The translations under genes were made by a program, and so were the position numbers. A stretch of DNA of 42,174 nucleotides from Campylobacteraceae bacterium (GTDB lineage: Bacteria > Campylobacterota > Campylobacteria > Campylobacterales > Sulfurovaceae): positions 1-42,174 of the forward strand of contig JAMOOP010000082.1 of assembly GCA_027065385.1 (NCBI GenBank), read 5' to 3'. Under the pieces are notes generated by a model that was not told the origin of the DNA, did not search any database, and worked only from the letters and a program-made list of their open reading frames with translations. Below, piece after piece: positions 8,208 through 16,312 of the stretch; position 1 is the stretch's first letter, and each line of letters starts with the position of its first letter.

Positions 8208-9434
8208 CTATTTTAGTTCTCTAGCACACTGTATAAATTCCATCATATTATTAGATTTCTGCATACAAGGCATACTTTTAGAGACCTCTTTTATGCCTTT
8301 ATCTATCTCTTTAATTAATGCTTCTTTATTCTTTTTACTCCAAATAACTTTCTCTTCTTTATTCTCTACATCAAAATCTTCTAATCCTAACTCTTTATTT
8401 AAATCTTGTATCTCTTTTTTACAACTATCCATATCTGATTGAGATTTAGTAGAAGCGATACACTCTTTATATGTTTTCATTATATTTAATATTTTTGGCA
8501 TAGACTCTTTTTGCTGTTGAAATTTACTTTTTATATTTTTAGAGTTTAACATACTCTCTATTATAACTTTTTTTCGTTCATCTTTGCTCATATTTGGATT
8601 TGCTATTATTTTATCATGTACCTCTTTTATTGAGTGTCCAAGTTGAGTAATCTGCTCACTATTTTTAATAGCATCTTCTTTTGCCTTTTCGTCCATCTCT
8701 TCTAATTTGCTTTTATCTTTATGAATACCTGCTATAGGAAAATTTGGTAGTTTAAAGCTATTTTCATCTACTTTAGCATTAAAGTTAACTTCAGTTGCTA
8801 TTTCAATATTTTTAATACCCATTACATTAGTCTCAACTTTTAAAACAACGCCTTTATAGATACACTGTTTTGACCCCATAATAGACCAAATATCACACTT
8901 ATAGCCTAATATTTTATCTGTTCCAATTTTTTTACCACCGAAGTTTTTTAATATATCTTCACTACTTGAACCTAATATCATAGCAACAGCTGGGTTTTTC
9001 ATTCTTTTTATAACTTTATTGGTAAAATCAGTTTTATAAATTACTGCATCTTTATTATAAACCAAATTATGAGTTTTTATCTCCTCTTTTTTTCCATTTA
9101 TTTCTCTTGTCTCTATTTTATTCTCTTCAATTAATTCACGACTACCATAGTCTGAAAATATTACTCTTTTTGTACCACTAGTTTTAGTAGTCATACCCAT
9201 AATATTGCCATTTCCTTTTATTTTATACTCTACTATTCCATTTTTAATATCATATTTTTTAATAAAAGGTTTATTAGTAGCTATTGAAGAGGTCTTTTCT
9301 ATCTTTTTATCTACAATTTGTTCACTTTTTGTATCTAATACTACTTTAGACTCTTTCTGTTTATCTTCAGCACCACAACCTATAAAACTTACAAACACAA
9401 TAGCTGTTAATGCTAATCTATCTAAATTCTTCAT
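8208..9434 (-). CDS. Predicted lipoprotein of unknown function
   Basis: The protein (408 residues from the chosen start) begins MKNLDRLALTAIVFVSFIGCG, a signal sequence with a lipobox ending at Cys20, so it is probably anchored to a membrane on the periplasmic side. I chose ATG 9434 because AGGAG lies 5 bases upstream and the signal peptide starts there; an ATG seven codons earlier is possible. The middle (VIYKTDFTNKVIKRM, GYKCDIWSIMGSKQCIYKGV, VETNVMGIKNIEIATEVNF) resembles DUF4412-like periplasmic beta-sandwich proteins that sense or carry lipids, but the match is only by general pattern. The C-terminal 150 residues are highly charged, mostly helical, with two Cys pairs. It converges with the stator unit and is monocistronic. 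Confidence 0.75.
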   Translation of the reverse strand: MKNLDRLALTAIVFVSFIGCGAEDKQKESKVVLDTKSEQIVDKKIEKTSSIATNKPFIKKYDIKNGIVEYKIKGNGNIMGMTTKTSGTKRVIFSDYGSRELIEENKIETREINGKKEEIKTHNLVYNKDAVIYKTDFTNKVIKRMKNPAVAMILGSSSEDILKNFGGKKIGTDKILGYKCDIWSIMGSKQCIYKGVVLKVETNVMGIKNIEIATEVNFNAKVDENSFKLPNFPIAGIHKDKSKLEEMDEKAKEDAIKNSEQITQLGHSIKEVHDKIIANPNMSKDERKKVIIESMLNSKNIKSKFQQQKESMPKILNIMKTYKECIASTKSQSDMDSCKKEIQDLNKELGLEDFDVENKEEKVIWSKKNKEALIKEIDKGIKEVSKSMPCMQKSNNMMEFIQCARELK

Positions 9435-9483
9435 ATTTTCTCCTAGAATTTTCATATCAAGCTACATATTCTAACAAAAAAAC

Positions 9484-9489
9484 ATTATA
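9484..9489 (-). promoter_or_regulatory. Candidate -10 box (TATAAT) for the lipoprotein gene
   Basis: On the minus strand TATAAT at 9489-9484 lies about 50 bases before the ATG at 9434. It stands in the gap between the VKOR-like gene and the lipoprotein gene. No good -35 sequence was seen. Confidence 0.4.
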
Positions 9490-9526
9490 ATAGAGATGTT
9501 AAAAATAACTTTCTCTATTTTAAATG

Positions 9527-10384
9527 CTATTTACTACAATTAGTCTCTAATTTTTCTAATGTGGCAAAACCACAACCTTCATCGGCTTCTTCTTCATCAC
9601 TTTCTAAAAGATTTACATTTGATACACTCTCTTCTCCTACAACAGCACTCTCCTCTACAACGGTAGCACTATCTTCTACTACTATCTCTTTTTTATTATT
9701 AAAAAATTCAATAATATTTTTATCTCCATTTATTATATTAACTCTTTTCCCATCTTTTATAACTAAAATAGGAATTGTTTTAAAATTTAAGAAAGTGGCA
9801 AAATTTCTAGCTTCAATATCATCAATACTTAATTTTTTAAAATCAATATGGTGTTCTTTTAGATACTCTTTTACTTTTTTACAATGAGGACATGTTATAG
9901 ATTGAATAAGATAATTTCCATCTTTAATTACAAATGGTGCTGACTTTGGTATTGCTAAAAAGCTAAGAGATACAATTAATGAAATTACTGCAGGAATTAC
10001 CATAAGAAAATATTTCTTAGAAGATAGAAGAGTAATAATAACTAAGAATGTATATACACCCATACAGAATTTACACATTTCAGGGGAAGCAAAATATTGA
10101 TACCCTAACATAATAGTCTCAAAAAGAAGTGAAGATACAACAACTAAAAAGAAGAGTTTTTCACTAATTTTTTTATTATAAGCTAATATCCCTACTACTA
10201 AAATAGCTAAAGCATCAAAAACACCTATAAAATTAAGATAGATACTATCAAACCTTAAAAGGCTATCAGCGAGTAAACAGCCAGTTGATTCACATAGAGT
10301 TGAGTGAAATAATTTTAAAACTGCTTCTGTTGAAACATAAATAAAAAATAGAATTGGTAAATAGATAAATGATGTTTTTTTCAT
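9527..10384 (-). CDS. VKOR-like membrane oxidase fused to a thioredoxin/glutaredoxin-like domain
   Basis: The N-terminal 145 residues hold about five membrane segments with two Cys pairs: CESTGC (C31, C36) and CKFC (C104, C107). This is the pattern of bacterial vitamin-K-epoxide-reductase homologues, which reoxidise disulfide carriers with quinone. Residues of about 150-230 form a thioredoxin-fold domain with ITCPHCKKV (C165, C168) and FKTIPILVI with the cis-Pro. A Glu/Val-rich tail follows and ends with CGFATLEKLETNC. Such VKOR-thioredoxin fusions make disulfides in exported proteins. It lies 57 bases downstream of the FixH-like gene on the same strand. Its Shine-Dalgarno sequence AAGGAG is inside a hairpin. 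A role in cytochrome maturation is possible given the neighbours, but is inference. Confidence 0.8.
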   Translation of the reverse strand: MKKTSFIYLPILFFIYVSTEAVLKLFHSTLCESTGCLLADSLLRFDSIYLNFIGVFDALAILVVGILAYNKKISEKLFFLVVVSSLLFETIMLGYQYFASPEMCKFCMGVYTFLVIITLLSSKKYFLMVIPAVISLIVSLSFLAIPKSAPFVIKDGNYLIQSITCPHCKKVKEYLKEHHIDFKKLSIDDIEARNFATFLNFKTIPILVIKDGKRVNIINGDKNIIEFFNNKKEIVVEDSATVVEESAVVGEESVSNVNLLESDEEEADEGCGFATLEKLETNCSK

Positions 10385-10385
10385 A

Positions 10386-10429
10386 AAAAATCTCCTTAAA
10401 TAATAATCTATGATTATAATGAGATTTTT
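10386..10429 (-). promoter_or_regulatory. Nested hairpin over the ribosome binding site of the VKOR-like gene
   Basis: On the minus strand AAAAATCTC (10429-10421) pairs perfectly with GAGATTTTT (10394-10386); the intervening 26 bases hold a second 6-bp stem (ATAATC/GATTAT, 10403-10417). The right arm contains the GAG of the AAGGAG that serves the ATG at 10384 and ends in a T-run. It could hide the ribosome binding site or act as a weak terminator/attenuator after the cco operon. Confidence 0.4.
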
Positions 10430-10441
10430 CTGAAATGGTGT

Positions 10442-11008
10442 TTATCTTTTAGTATTAGTTTTAATAAAAAAATAACCTTTTTTATTATTAACGGTTACCT
10501 TCCCTGTTAAGTTCCAGTGACCCTTAATTGGAACAGAGGCTAAAGTCTTATACTCTCCCATTATATATTTAAAATCCGTTATATCTAAATCACCATTAGA
10601 TTCAATTGCACGAGTTAAAAGAAGTTCTATTTTTGCATTAGAGATAATAGAAGAGCTATTTTTATCTTTAATAGAAACAGATATACTATTTTCTCCAACT
10701 TTTAGAAAATCTCTATGTTTATGATTTTTTTCTAATGACCGTTGACCTAAAAATATATCATCTGTTTCTAATCCAACTTTATGTCCATTTATATTAAAAA
10801 CGACACTATAACTATTTAAAAACTCTTTATTATCCATCATCATACTATTATAGTCACCATCAACTATATGATAACTACTTAAAAAACTTCTATCTTCATA
10901 TACTGGTGTATCAACTGCACTCTTAACCGTCCAAATAATTAAACTAAAAGTAAAACCAAAAATAATAAAGAAAAATAGTAACCAAAAGTGGTATTTTTTA
11001 ATTTTCAT
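10442..11008 (-). CDS. FixH/CcoH-like membrane protein of the cbb3 operon
   Basis: The protein (188 residues) starts MKIKKYHFWLLFFFIIFG with one membrane segment at about 8-30, followed by a periplasmic beta-rich domain (VFNINGHKVGLETD, NSISVSIKD, IELLLTRAIE, VPIKGHWNLTGKVTV). This build, one anchor plus a small extracytoplasmic Ig-like domain, is that of FixH/CcoH proteins required for cbb3 oxidase assembly, and the location at the end of the cco operon agrees. The start at 11008 is supported by an AGGAGG with an 8-base spacing; a GTG three codons earlier overlaps the Shine-Dalgarno and is less likely. The assignment leans on context; the sequence is divergent. Confidence 0.6.
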   Translation of the reverse strand: MKIKKYHFWLLFFFIIFGFTFSLIIWTVKSAVDTPVYEDRSFLSSYHIVDGDYNSMMMDNKEFLNSYSVVFNINGHKVGLETDDIFLGQRSLEKNHKHRDFLKVGENSISVSIKDKNSSSIISNAKIELLLTRAIESNGDLDITDFKYIMGEYKTLASVPIKGHWNLTGKVTVNNKKGYFFIKTNTKR

Positions 11009-11022
11009 AAATCCCACCTCCT

Positions 11023-11688
11023 CTACTTTTTTGCTCTAAGTACAGCTATAGTATATAGTATTAAACCCAATACAACAATGGTGTACATTAAAACTCGCCA
11101 TATTGTAGAGGTTACTACTCCTACATTACCAATACTTGATTTTAACTCTATACCTCTATTTTCTGCTATTTTATCTGTAATAGAAGCATATCCATTAAAC
11201 ATTGCAGCTGAAACTTTAGCATACATACTATTTTTATCTTTTGAAGCTAATAGTGGAATAATATATCTATCTAAGATTTCATCTTTATCCAATACTCCAT
11301 TTAAATCTTTACTTGTTAAAAGATTAATATGTGTATCTTCTAATGAAGTAGTTAAAAGTACAAAGGGATTTTTTAATTGTTTCGTAATATTAGCCTCATA
11401 CGATTTAATAAATTCCATTTTACTTTTTCTATTAGCTAGTTTTATATCGCTATAACTCTCTTTAGCATAAATATATACTGATACACCTGTTTTAGTTAAA
11501 AGTTCATTTCCCATTTCATCTATTTTTGCAATAGAACGAGGGTCAATCATTTTTGCACCACTAAGTATAAATTTGCTATCTGTTTTGGTTAGAGTAGGAG
11601 TTGAATTATTATTATCGGCATAAGTTGCCAAGCTTAATGTTATAAGGAGTGCAAAAAGCACTCCTATTTTAGTAAGTATTGTTCTCAT
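11023..11688 (-). CDS. Membrane-anchored TPM-like protein of the cbb3 operon
   Basis: This 221-residue protein has a signal peptide (MRTILTKIGVLFALLITLSLA, then TYADNN) and a C-terminal membrane segment at about 196-217 ending in RAKK. The domain between them shows SGAKMIDPRSIAKIDEMGNE, GVSVYIYAKES and PFVLLTTSLEDTHINLL, similar to TPM (TLP18.3/Psb32/MOLO-1) domains, which are found in membrane-protein quality control and photosystem repair. It starts directly after the stop of a 30-residue peptide gene and precedes the FixH-like gene by 14 bases, so it belongs to the cco operon. A role in cbb3 assembly or repair is inference. Confidence 0.6.
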   Translation of the reverse strand: MRTILTKIGVLFALLITLSLATYADNNNSTPTLTKTDSKFILSGAKMIDPRSIAKIDEMGNELLTKTGVSVYIYAKESYSDIKLANRKSKMEFIKSYEANITKQLKNPFVLLTTSLEDTHINLLTSKDLNGVLDKDEILDRYIIPLLASKDKNSMYAKVSAAMFNGYASITDKIAENRGIELKSSIGNVGVVTSTIWRVLMYTIVVLGLILYTIAVLRAKK

Positions 11689-11781
11689 TTAACCAACAAA
11701 TACTCTAGTCGAATCACCAAATGAAAGCATAATAGTAACAATCGCTGAAATAACTAGTAAAATTCCTATAATTTTATCCAT
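11689..11781 (-). CDS. 30-residue single-span membrane peptide in the cbb3 operon
   Basis: Minus-strand frame from ATG 11781-11779 to TAA at 11691-11689. Its A overlaps the last base of the DUF4006 stop (TAATG), and its own stop touches the ATG of the TPM-like gene without a gap. The peptide MDKIIGILLVISAIVTIMLS continues FGDSTRVFVG: a single hydrophobic helix with a short polar tail. The exact head-to-tail fit on both sides is strong evidence of translation. By analogy with CcoM and CcoQ, small single-span subunits of cbb3 oxidases, it could be an accessory subunit, but I cannot show homology. Confidence 0.65.
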   Translation of the reverse strand: MDKIIGILLVISAIVTIMLSFGDSTRVFVG

Positions 11782-12026
11782 TACTTATCCTTTTCATTTA
11801 TCCACTGTTTGTGGTTCTCTGGACTGTTTTTAGTTAATCCACTTAAGTCTTGATTAATTTTATAATAATTTGTTGCATTTGCTTGTTGTGTTTGAATTGC
11901 TAATGTTGTTAATACAACAACAATAGTAAGTAACAATGCAACTGCTACAAAATAACCAGTTAGACCATGCATAAAACTAAAAAGTCCACCTTCTGTTCTT
12001 GGGTCAATCTGTGTATTTCCTGCCAT
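11781..12026 (-). CDS. DUF4006 family membrane protein
   Basis: An 81-residue protein with a polar N-terminus (MAGNTQIDPRTEGGLFSFMHG), one membrane segment at about 24-46 (LTGYFVAVALLLTIVVVLTT) and a polar C-terminus rich in Asn and Lys. The FxxxGLTGxxVAVxLLL pattern is that of DUF4006, a small family encoded behind ccoP in Campylobacterota. It starts 12 bases after ccoP and overlaps the next small gene by one base. It probably helps to assemble or stabilise the cbb3 oxidase; the biochemical role is unknown. Confidence 0.8.
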   Translation of the reverse strand: MAGNTQIDPRTEGGLFSFMHGLTGYFVAVALLLTIVVVLTTLAIQTQQANATNYYKINQDLSGLTKNSPENHKQWINEKDK

Positions 12027-12038
12027 ATTACCCTCCTT

Positions 12039-12926
12039 CTATTGAGCTTTTATTGAGCTTAAGAAAGCTGCAACTGCTTTTTCTTGAGTCTCATTTAAAC
12101 GACCCTTAAAGCTAGGCATTGTACCAATAGCACCTTTTTTACCATGTTCTAAAACATGAGTAACAAGAGTCTCATCATACTCTGCTAAGTTTGGAGCCAT
12201 ACCATTCATACCTTTACCATCTGGTCCATGACAAGATGCACAAGCTGAAAAGGCTGCAGGAGCTTCACCTTTAAGACCACCAGCCACAAAAGTTGCAATA
12301 GCTTCAGCATCAGCACCAGTAGCCATTAATGGAGGCATAGCACCCATTGCATAACCTAGAGAATTTTGACCATTTTTAATAATGTGAAGAACTTGCTCTT
12401 TACTAATTCTATGAGTTAAATCTTGAGCTTTTCCTGCAATTCCTTCAGCATCAACACCATGACATGGAGAACATTGTACTAAGAATGTTGACTCCCCCAT
12501 AGCCTCTAAAGTCTCTTTACTTGGATTTTTCCACTGTTTTTCAAACTTACTGTTATACTCATTTACTTCATCATTATATTGACCAATTTGTGAGAATTGA
12601 TTTGTTGGATAACCAATAAAAAAATACCATAACATCCAAACAATAGTACCAATAAAAATAATTCCCCAACCAGATGGAATTGGATTTTTAAACTCACCAA
12701 TACCGTCCCAACTCTCATCAGCTAACTCACCTGTTGCTGTATCATTTTTAATTTGATTTACATATTTAAGTACAGTAAATACTGTAATTACAATAATTGC
12801 AAATGCACCAAGCATTGTTAGTGCATTAATATAATCGTCACTCTGGAAAGCGTCACCTGCTACGAAGTAAGTTCCAGCCATTAGAGCAACGATAAGAATA
12901 ATACCACCTATGACCATTTTTTTCAT
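12039..12926 (-). CDS. ccoP: cbb3-type cytochrome c oxidase subunit III, dihaem CcoP
   Basis: CcoP receives electrons from soluble cytochrome c and passes them to CcoO and CcoN. The 295-residue protein has an N-terminal membrane segment (about 4-23), a second at 33-55 and a third at about 86-106, then two class I cytochrome c domains with CSPCH (152-156) and CASCH (229-233). Distal Met ligands are probably within GAMPPLM and GTMPSFKG. Two extra N-terminal spans compared with some CcoP proteins are normal in Campylobacterota. It lies 11 bases after ccoQ. Confidence 0.95.
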   Translation of the reverse strand: MKKMVIGGIILIVALMAGTYFVAGDAFQSDDYINALTMLGAFAIIVITVFTVLKYVNQIKNDTATGELADESWDGIGEFKNPIPSGWGIIFIGTIVWMLWYFFIGYPTNQFSQIGQYNDEVNEYNSKFEKQWKNPSKETLEAMGESTFLVQCSPCHGVDAEGIAGKAQDLTHRISKEQVLHIIKNGQNSLGYAMGAMPPLMATGADAEAIATFVAGGLKGEAPAAFSACASCHGPDGKGMNGMAPNLAEYDETLVTHVLEHGKKGAIGTMPSFKGRLNETQEKAVAAFLSSIKAQ

Positions 12927-12937
12927 GTCATTTCCTC

Positions 12938-13153
12938 CTAATCGTTTTTTTCTATTTTTCTATCTCTTGTTTCAAGAGGAGTTGCATCAAGAGAGTCATT
13001 TAAAACTAAATTTGAATACTTCTCAAAGTCTCTCTCTCCTGTTTTTTGTCGTTTATATATAGAATAAGCATATCCATAAAAAACGATAAATATAAAAAGA
13101 ATAATAAAAAACTTTCCGTACCCTGCAATTGTCATAAGTGTCTCTTGACTCAT
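12938..13153 (-). CDS. ccoQ: cbb3-type cytochrome c oxidase small subunit CcoQ
   Basis: A 71-residue protein with one membrane helix (about 11-31, FFIILFIFIVFYGYAYSIY) and a basic/acidic cytoplasmic tail containing GERDFEKYSNLVLNDSLDATP. Size, topology and the position between ccoO and ccoP identify CcoQ. It is spaced 10-11 bases from both neighbours. CcoQ stabilises the core complex. Confidence 0.87.
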   Translation of the reverse strand: MSQETLMTIAGYGKFFIILFIFIVFYGYAYSIYKRQKTGERDFEKYSNLVLNDSLDATPLETRDRKIEKND

Positions 13154-13163
13154 ATTCTACCTC

Positions 13164-13829
13164 TTATTTTAAAGAATTTAAGTATGCAATTAATGCTACT
13201 ATTTCTGGAACTTGTCCTTTATCAACAGCATCTTTTACTGCTTGATTTTTCATATCATCAGCAACCTTTTTAGCATCAGCTAAGGCTTGTGCCTGTGCCT
13301 CTTTCCATGTACCTAACTTTGGCATACCCTCTTTATCATAAGGAACACCAAATACAGCTTTTTGAGTACTAGCATTTGCATAAGCTGTAGCAATATCTGC
13401 TAGATTTGTAAACTGATGTGGATATTTTGGCATAACTGAACCAGGTACAACTGAAGCTGGGTTCATCATGTGATTTTCATGCCAATCTGTTGTTCTATAA
13501 TTTCCAATTCTATGTAAATCTGGACCTGTTCTTTTTGAACCCCAAACAAATGGTCTATCATAAGCATACTCACCACTTAAACTATACATACCATATCTAT
13601 CAGTCTCTGATTTAAATGGACGAATTAGTTGTGAGTGACATGCGTTACAACTATCTTTAATGTAAACTTGTTTACCTGCTAATTGCAATACTGTAAATGG
13701 TTTTTTACCAACTACTGGCTGTGAAGCTTTTGCAAAATCAGGTACAGCCTCAATAAACCCTGCAAATGCTACTGTTAAAAACAGCATCACAGCAAAGAAA
13801 AATGGTCTTTGTTCTAACCAATGAAACAT
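13164..13829 (-). CDS. ccoO: cbb3-type cytochrome c oxidase subunit II, monohaem CcoO
   Basis: CcoO is the membrane-anchored monohaem cytochrome c subunit. The 221-residue protein has one N-terminal membrane segment (about 10-28) and a single haem motif CNACH (61-65), followed by SQLIRPFKSETDRYG and GPDLHRIGNYR, which are signatures of CcoO/FixO. The distal Met is probably in SVMPKYPH. It follows ccoN by 15 bases with an AGGAGA ribosome binding site. Length and order ccoN-O-Q-P are standard. Confidence 0.96.
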   Translation of the reverse strand: MFHWLEQRPFFFAVMLFLTVAFAGFIEAVPDFAKASQPVVGKKPFTVLQLAGKQVYIKDSCNACHSQLIRPFKSETDRYGMYSLSGEYAYDRPFVWGSKRTGPDLHRIGNYRTTDWHENHMMNPASVVPGSVMPKYPHQFTNLADIATAYANASTQKAVFGVPYDKEGMPKLGTWKEAQAQALADAKKVADDMKNQAVKDAVDKGQVPEIVALIAYLNSLK

Positions 13830-13844
13830 AATTTCTCCTTTCTC

Positions 13845-15317
13845 TTAAGATGCCATAGGCGATGCATTTGCTGGCTCTTTATCAAGCACTCTTCCTGATG
13901 TTGCAGTTTTATACATATTATATGCAAACATAAAGAACCCAATTAAATAGAATAGTCCACCGATACCTCTAAGTGTATAGTAAGGGTGTAAAACATCAAC
14001 AGTATCAATAAATGAGTATAGAAGTGAACCATATTCATCATAAGCTCTCCACATCATACCTTGAGTAATACCAGCAATCCACATAGATGTAAAGTATAAT
14101 ACAATACCTGTTGTTTGTACCCAGAATTGATTATCCATTAATTTTTTAGAATAAATCTCTTTTTTAAACATTCTAGGTGCCATGTGATATAGTGATGCTA
14201 TAATCATAAATCCAACCCAACCAAGAGTTCCATCATGAACATGTCCAGGTATCCAATCTGTAAAGTGAGCAATAGCATTTACTGATTTAATAGCTTGAAT
14301 AGGACCTTCAATAGTACTTAACATATAGAATGTAGAAGCTAAAATCATAAACTTAATTAGTGGTGAAGTTTGAAGTTGTCCCCACTCACCTTTCATAGTA
14401 AGAAGCATGTTAATAGCAGAACCCCAAGATGGTAAAATAAGTACAACAGACATAGCAGAACCCATAGTTTGCATCCAATCAGGAACTGTAGAGTAAATTA
14501 AGTGGTGACCACCAGCCCAAAGATAAACAAACATTAAACCCCAAAATGCAAGAACTGATAACTTATATGAAAATACTGGTTGACCAGACTCTTTTGGTAA
14601 ATAGTAGTAAATCATACCAATAATTGGTGTAGTGAAAACGAATGCAACAGCATTATGTCCATACCACCATTGAACTAGAGCATCATTAGTACCAGCCCAC
14701 ATAGAAATTGAGTGCATAGCTGAACTTGGAGCATCTCCTGCCCAGAACATTGTAGGAACTTCCATATTATTAAATATATAAAGCATTGCAATTGCTAAGA
14801 ATGAAGACATATAGTACCAAACAGATACATATATTGCTCTCTCTCTTCTCATTCCAATCATTCCAAACATTGCTACACCCCAAAGAACCCACCATACTAC
14901 TACAAGTAAATCAAGTGGCCACTCTAATTCTGCATACTCTTTAGAAGTTGTAAAACCACTAATTAGTGTTACTACTGCTAAAAGTATAGTTATAAAATAT
15001 AACCAAAAGTGTAGTTTAGCTACGGTCATTAAGAATTTAGATTCTTTAAGAGACATTTTTAATGTTCTTTGTCCCACATAATACCATGTTGCAAAAATAC
15101 CACTAAGCGTAAAACCAAAAGCTACACCATTTGTATGTAATGGTCTAAGCCTTCCAAATGTACCATATTCCCCTGCTAAGTTACTTAACTCTGGAAATGC
15201 GAGTTGAAACGCTATGATTACACCTACTAGCATACCGATGATACCAAACAAAATCGTAGCAAAAGTAAATAGTTTTGCCACTGAGTAATCATACTCAAGT
15301 TGTGCATTGCTTTGCAT
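13845..15317 (-). CDS. ccoN: cbb3-type cytochrome c oxidase subunit I CcoN
   Basis: CcoN is the haem-copper catalytic core that reduces oxygen with high affinity and pumps protons. The 490-residue protein has about 12 membrane spans. Visible ligand regions are LHTNGVAFGF (low-spin haem His), WWYGHNAVAFVF (CuB His) and GGHHLIYSTVPDW (two CuB His), and HFTDWIPGHVHDGTLGW (haem His residues). I start it at ATG 15317, five bases after AGGAGG; a TTG one codon earlier is too close. The 190-base gap upstream is very AT-rich and should hold the operon promoter, but I could not single out a box or an FNR-type site. Low-oxygen respiration is implied. Confidence 0.97.
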   Translation of the reverse strand: MQSNAQLEYDYSVAKLFTFATILFGIIGMLVGVIIAFQLAFPELSNLAGEYGTFGRLRPLHTNGVAFGFTLSGIFATWYYVGQRTLKMSLKESKFLMTVAKLHFWLYFITILLAVVTLISGFTTSKEYAELEWPLDLLVVVWWVLWGVAMFGMIGMRRERAIYVSVWYYMSSFLAIAMLYIFNNMEVPTMFWAGDAPSSAMHSISMWAGTNDALVQWWYGHNAVAFVFTTPIIGMIYYYLPKESGQPVFSYKLSVLAFWGLMFVYLWAGGHHLIYSTVPDWMQTMGSAMSVVLILPSWGSAINMLLTMKGEWGQLQTSPLIKFMILASTFYMLSTIEGPIQAIKSVNAIAHFTDWIPGHVHDGTLGWVGFMIIASLYHMAPRMFKKEIYSKKLMDNQFWVQTTGIVLYFTSMWIAGITQGMMWRAYDEYGSLLYSFIDTVDVLHPYYTLRGIGGLFYLIGFFMFAYNMYKTATSGRVLDKEPANASPMAS

Positions 15318-15512
15318 CAATACCTCCTCTTAAAATTTTGATAGAATAGTAACAAAATGTGACTATCTAGCTTTAATCTTATAAAGATAACCATTAATAT
15401 ATACTTAAAAATATAATAAATATGATTGATAATAGATTAGTTTCTTAGTTTGTAATATATAGATAAAAGATATTTATTTAAAAGTGTTTAATAATATTTA
15501 AAAGAGATAAAA

Positions 15513-15743
15513 TTACTCTTTTATGCTCTCTTTTCTCCTAGCTTTTTTCTCTTTTAACTCTTTAACTTTTCTCTCTTTTTCAACAGCTCTTTGTAAATCT
15601 TCTTCACTATCAAAGAGTAATCCGTCCATCATTTTTTTATTATCTTCAAATTGACCACCCCTTACAGCCCATATAAAAATACCTAAAAGTGTAAAACTTA
15701 CAATAATTCCTACACCCAACTCTAACATTAATATACTATTCAA
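15513..15743 (-). CDS. ccoS: cbb3-type cytochrome oxidase assembly protein CcoS
   Basis: The 76-residue protein has one membrane helix (about 8-26) ending in IFIWAVRGGQFEDNKKMM, followed by GLLFDSEED. The FxWAxxxGQFxD ... LFD pattern is that of CcoS/FixS, needed to insert cofactors into cbb3 oxidase. A strongly charged tail (EKERKVKELKEKKARRKES) follows. It lies 190 bases upstream of ccoN on the same strand and ahead of the divergent greA. No ccoG or ccoI is in the window. Confidence 0.88.
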   Translation of the reverse strand: MNSILMLELGVGIIVSFTLLGIFIWAVRGGQFEDNKKMMDGLLFDSEEDLQRAVEKERKVKELKEKKARRKESIKE

Positions 15744-15784
15744 ATTAACTCCTTAAGTTATATTGATATTTTTTCTCTTTCGTA

Positions 15785-15793
15785 TGGTATAAT
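15785..15793 (+). promoter_or_regulatory. Extended -10 promoter (TGGTATAAT) for greA
   Basis: TGGTATAAT at 15785-15793 is a consensus extended -10 box, 36 bases before the GTG of greA, in the divergent gap between ccoS and greA. Confidence 0.6.
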
Positions 15794-15829
15794 AACCAAA
15801 ATTAAAAACATATTGAAAAGGGAATATCC

Positions 15830-16312
15830 GTGCAAAAAGAACCAATGTTAAAAGCTACATTTGAAAAGTTATCAAAAGAGTTAGAACAGCTTAAAACTGT
15901 AGAGAGAGGTGCTATTGCTAAAATTATTGATACAGCAAGAGAACTTGGTGATTTAAAAGAGAATGCAGAGTACCACGCAGCTAAAGATAAGCAGGGTCTT
16001 ATGGAAGCTAGAATTATAGAACTAACCGATTTAGTAGGAAGAGCGCATGTTATAGACCCCTCAACTCTTCCTCATAAAAGAGTTAGTTTTGGCTCAACTG
16101 TTGAACTTATTGACCAAGAAGATGATAGTGAAATTTGCTATACGATAGTAGGTTCACAAGAGTCAGACCCTGAAAATGGTCTAATCTCTATTGGTTCACC
16201 AATGGGAAAAGCTCTTTTAGGAAAAGAAGAGGGTGATGAAGTTGAAATTAATCTTCCAAGTGGTAAAAAAGTTTTTGACATTGAAGATATATCTTGTATG
16301 AAAGATATATAA
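15830..16312 (+). CDS. greA: Transcription elongation factor GreA
   Basis: GreA rescues backtracked RNA polymerase by stimulating transcript cleavage. The 160 residues show the N-terminal coiled coil with the functional loop DLKENAEYHAAKDKQG (Asp and Glu at the tip) and a C-terminal FKBP-like domain with GSPMGKALLGKEEGDEVEI. The GTG start at 15830 encodes MQKEPM, as in GreA of relatives; an ATG at 15845 would trim this. An AAGGGA sits upstream. argC starts directly at the next base after its stop. Confidence 0.96.
   Translation: MQKEPMLKATFEKLSKELEQLKTVERGAIAKIIDTARELGDLKENAEYHAAKDKQGLMEARIIELTDLVGRAHVIDPSTLPHKRVSFGSTVELIDQEDDSEICYTIVGSQESDPENGLISIGSPMGKALLGKEEGDEVEINLPSGKKVFDIEDISCMKDI

Noticed and set aside
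9561-9887. Plus-strand frame opposite the VKOR-like gene
   Set aside because: Low-complexity Ser/Thr/Leu composition mirrors the Glu/Val-rich tail of the real gene on the other strand.
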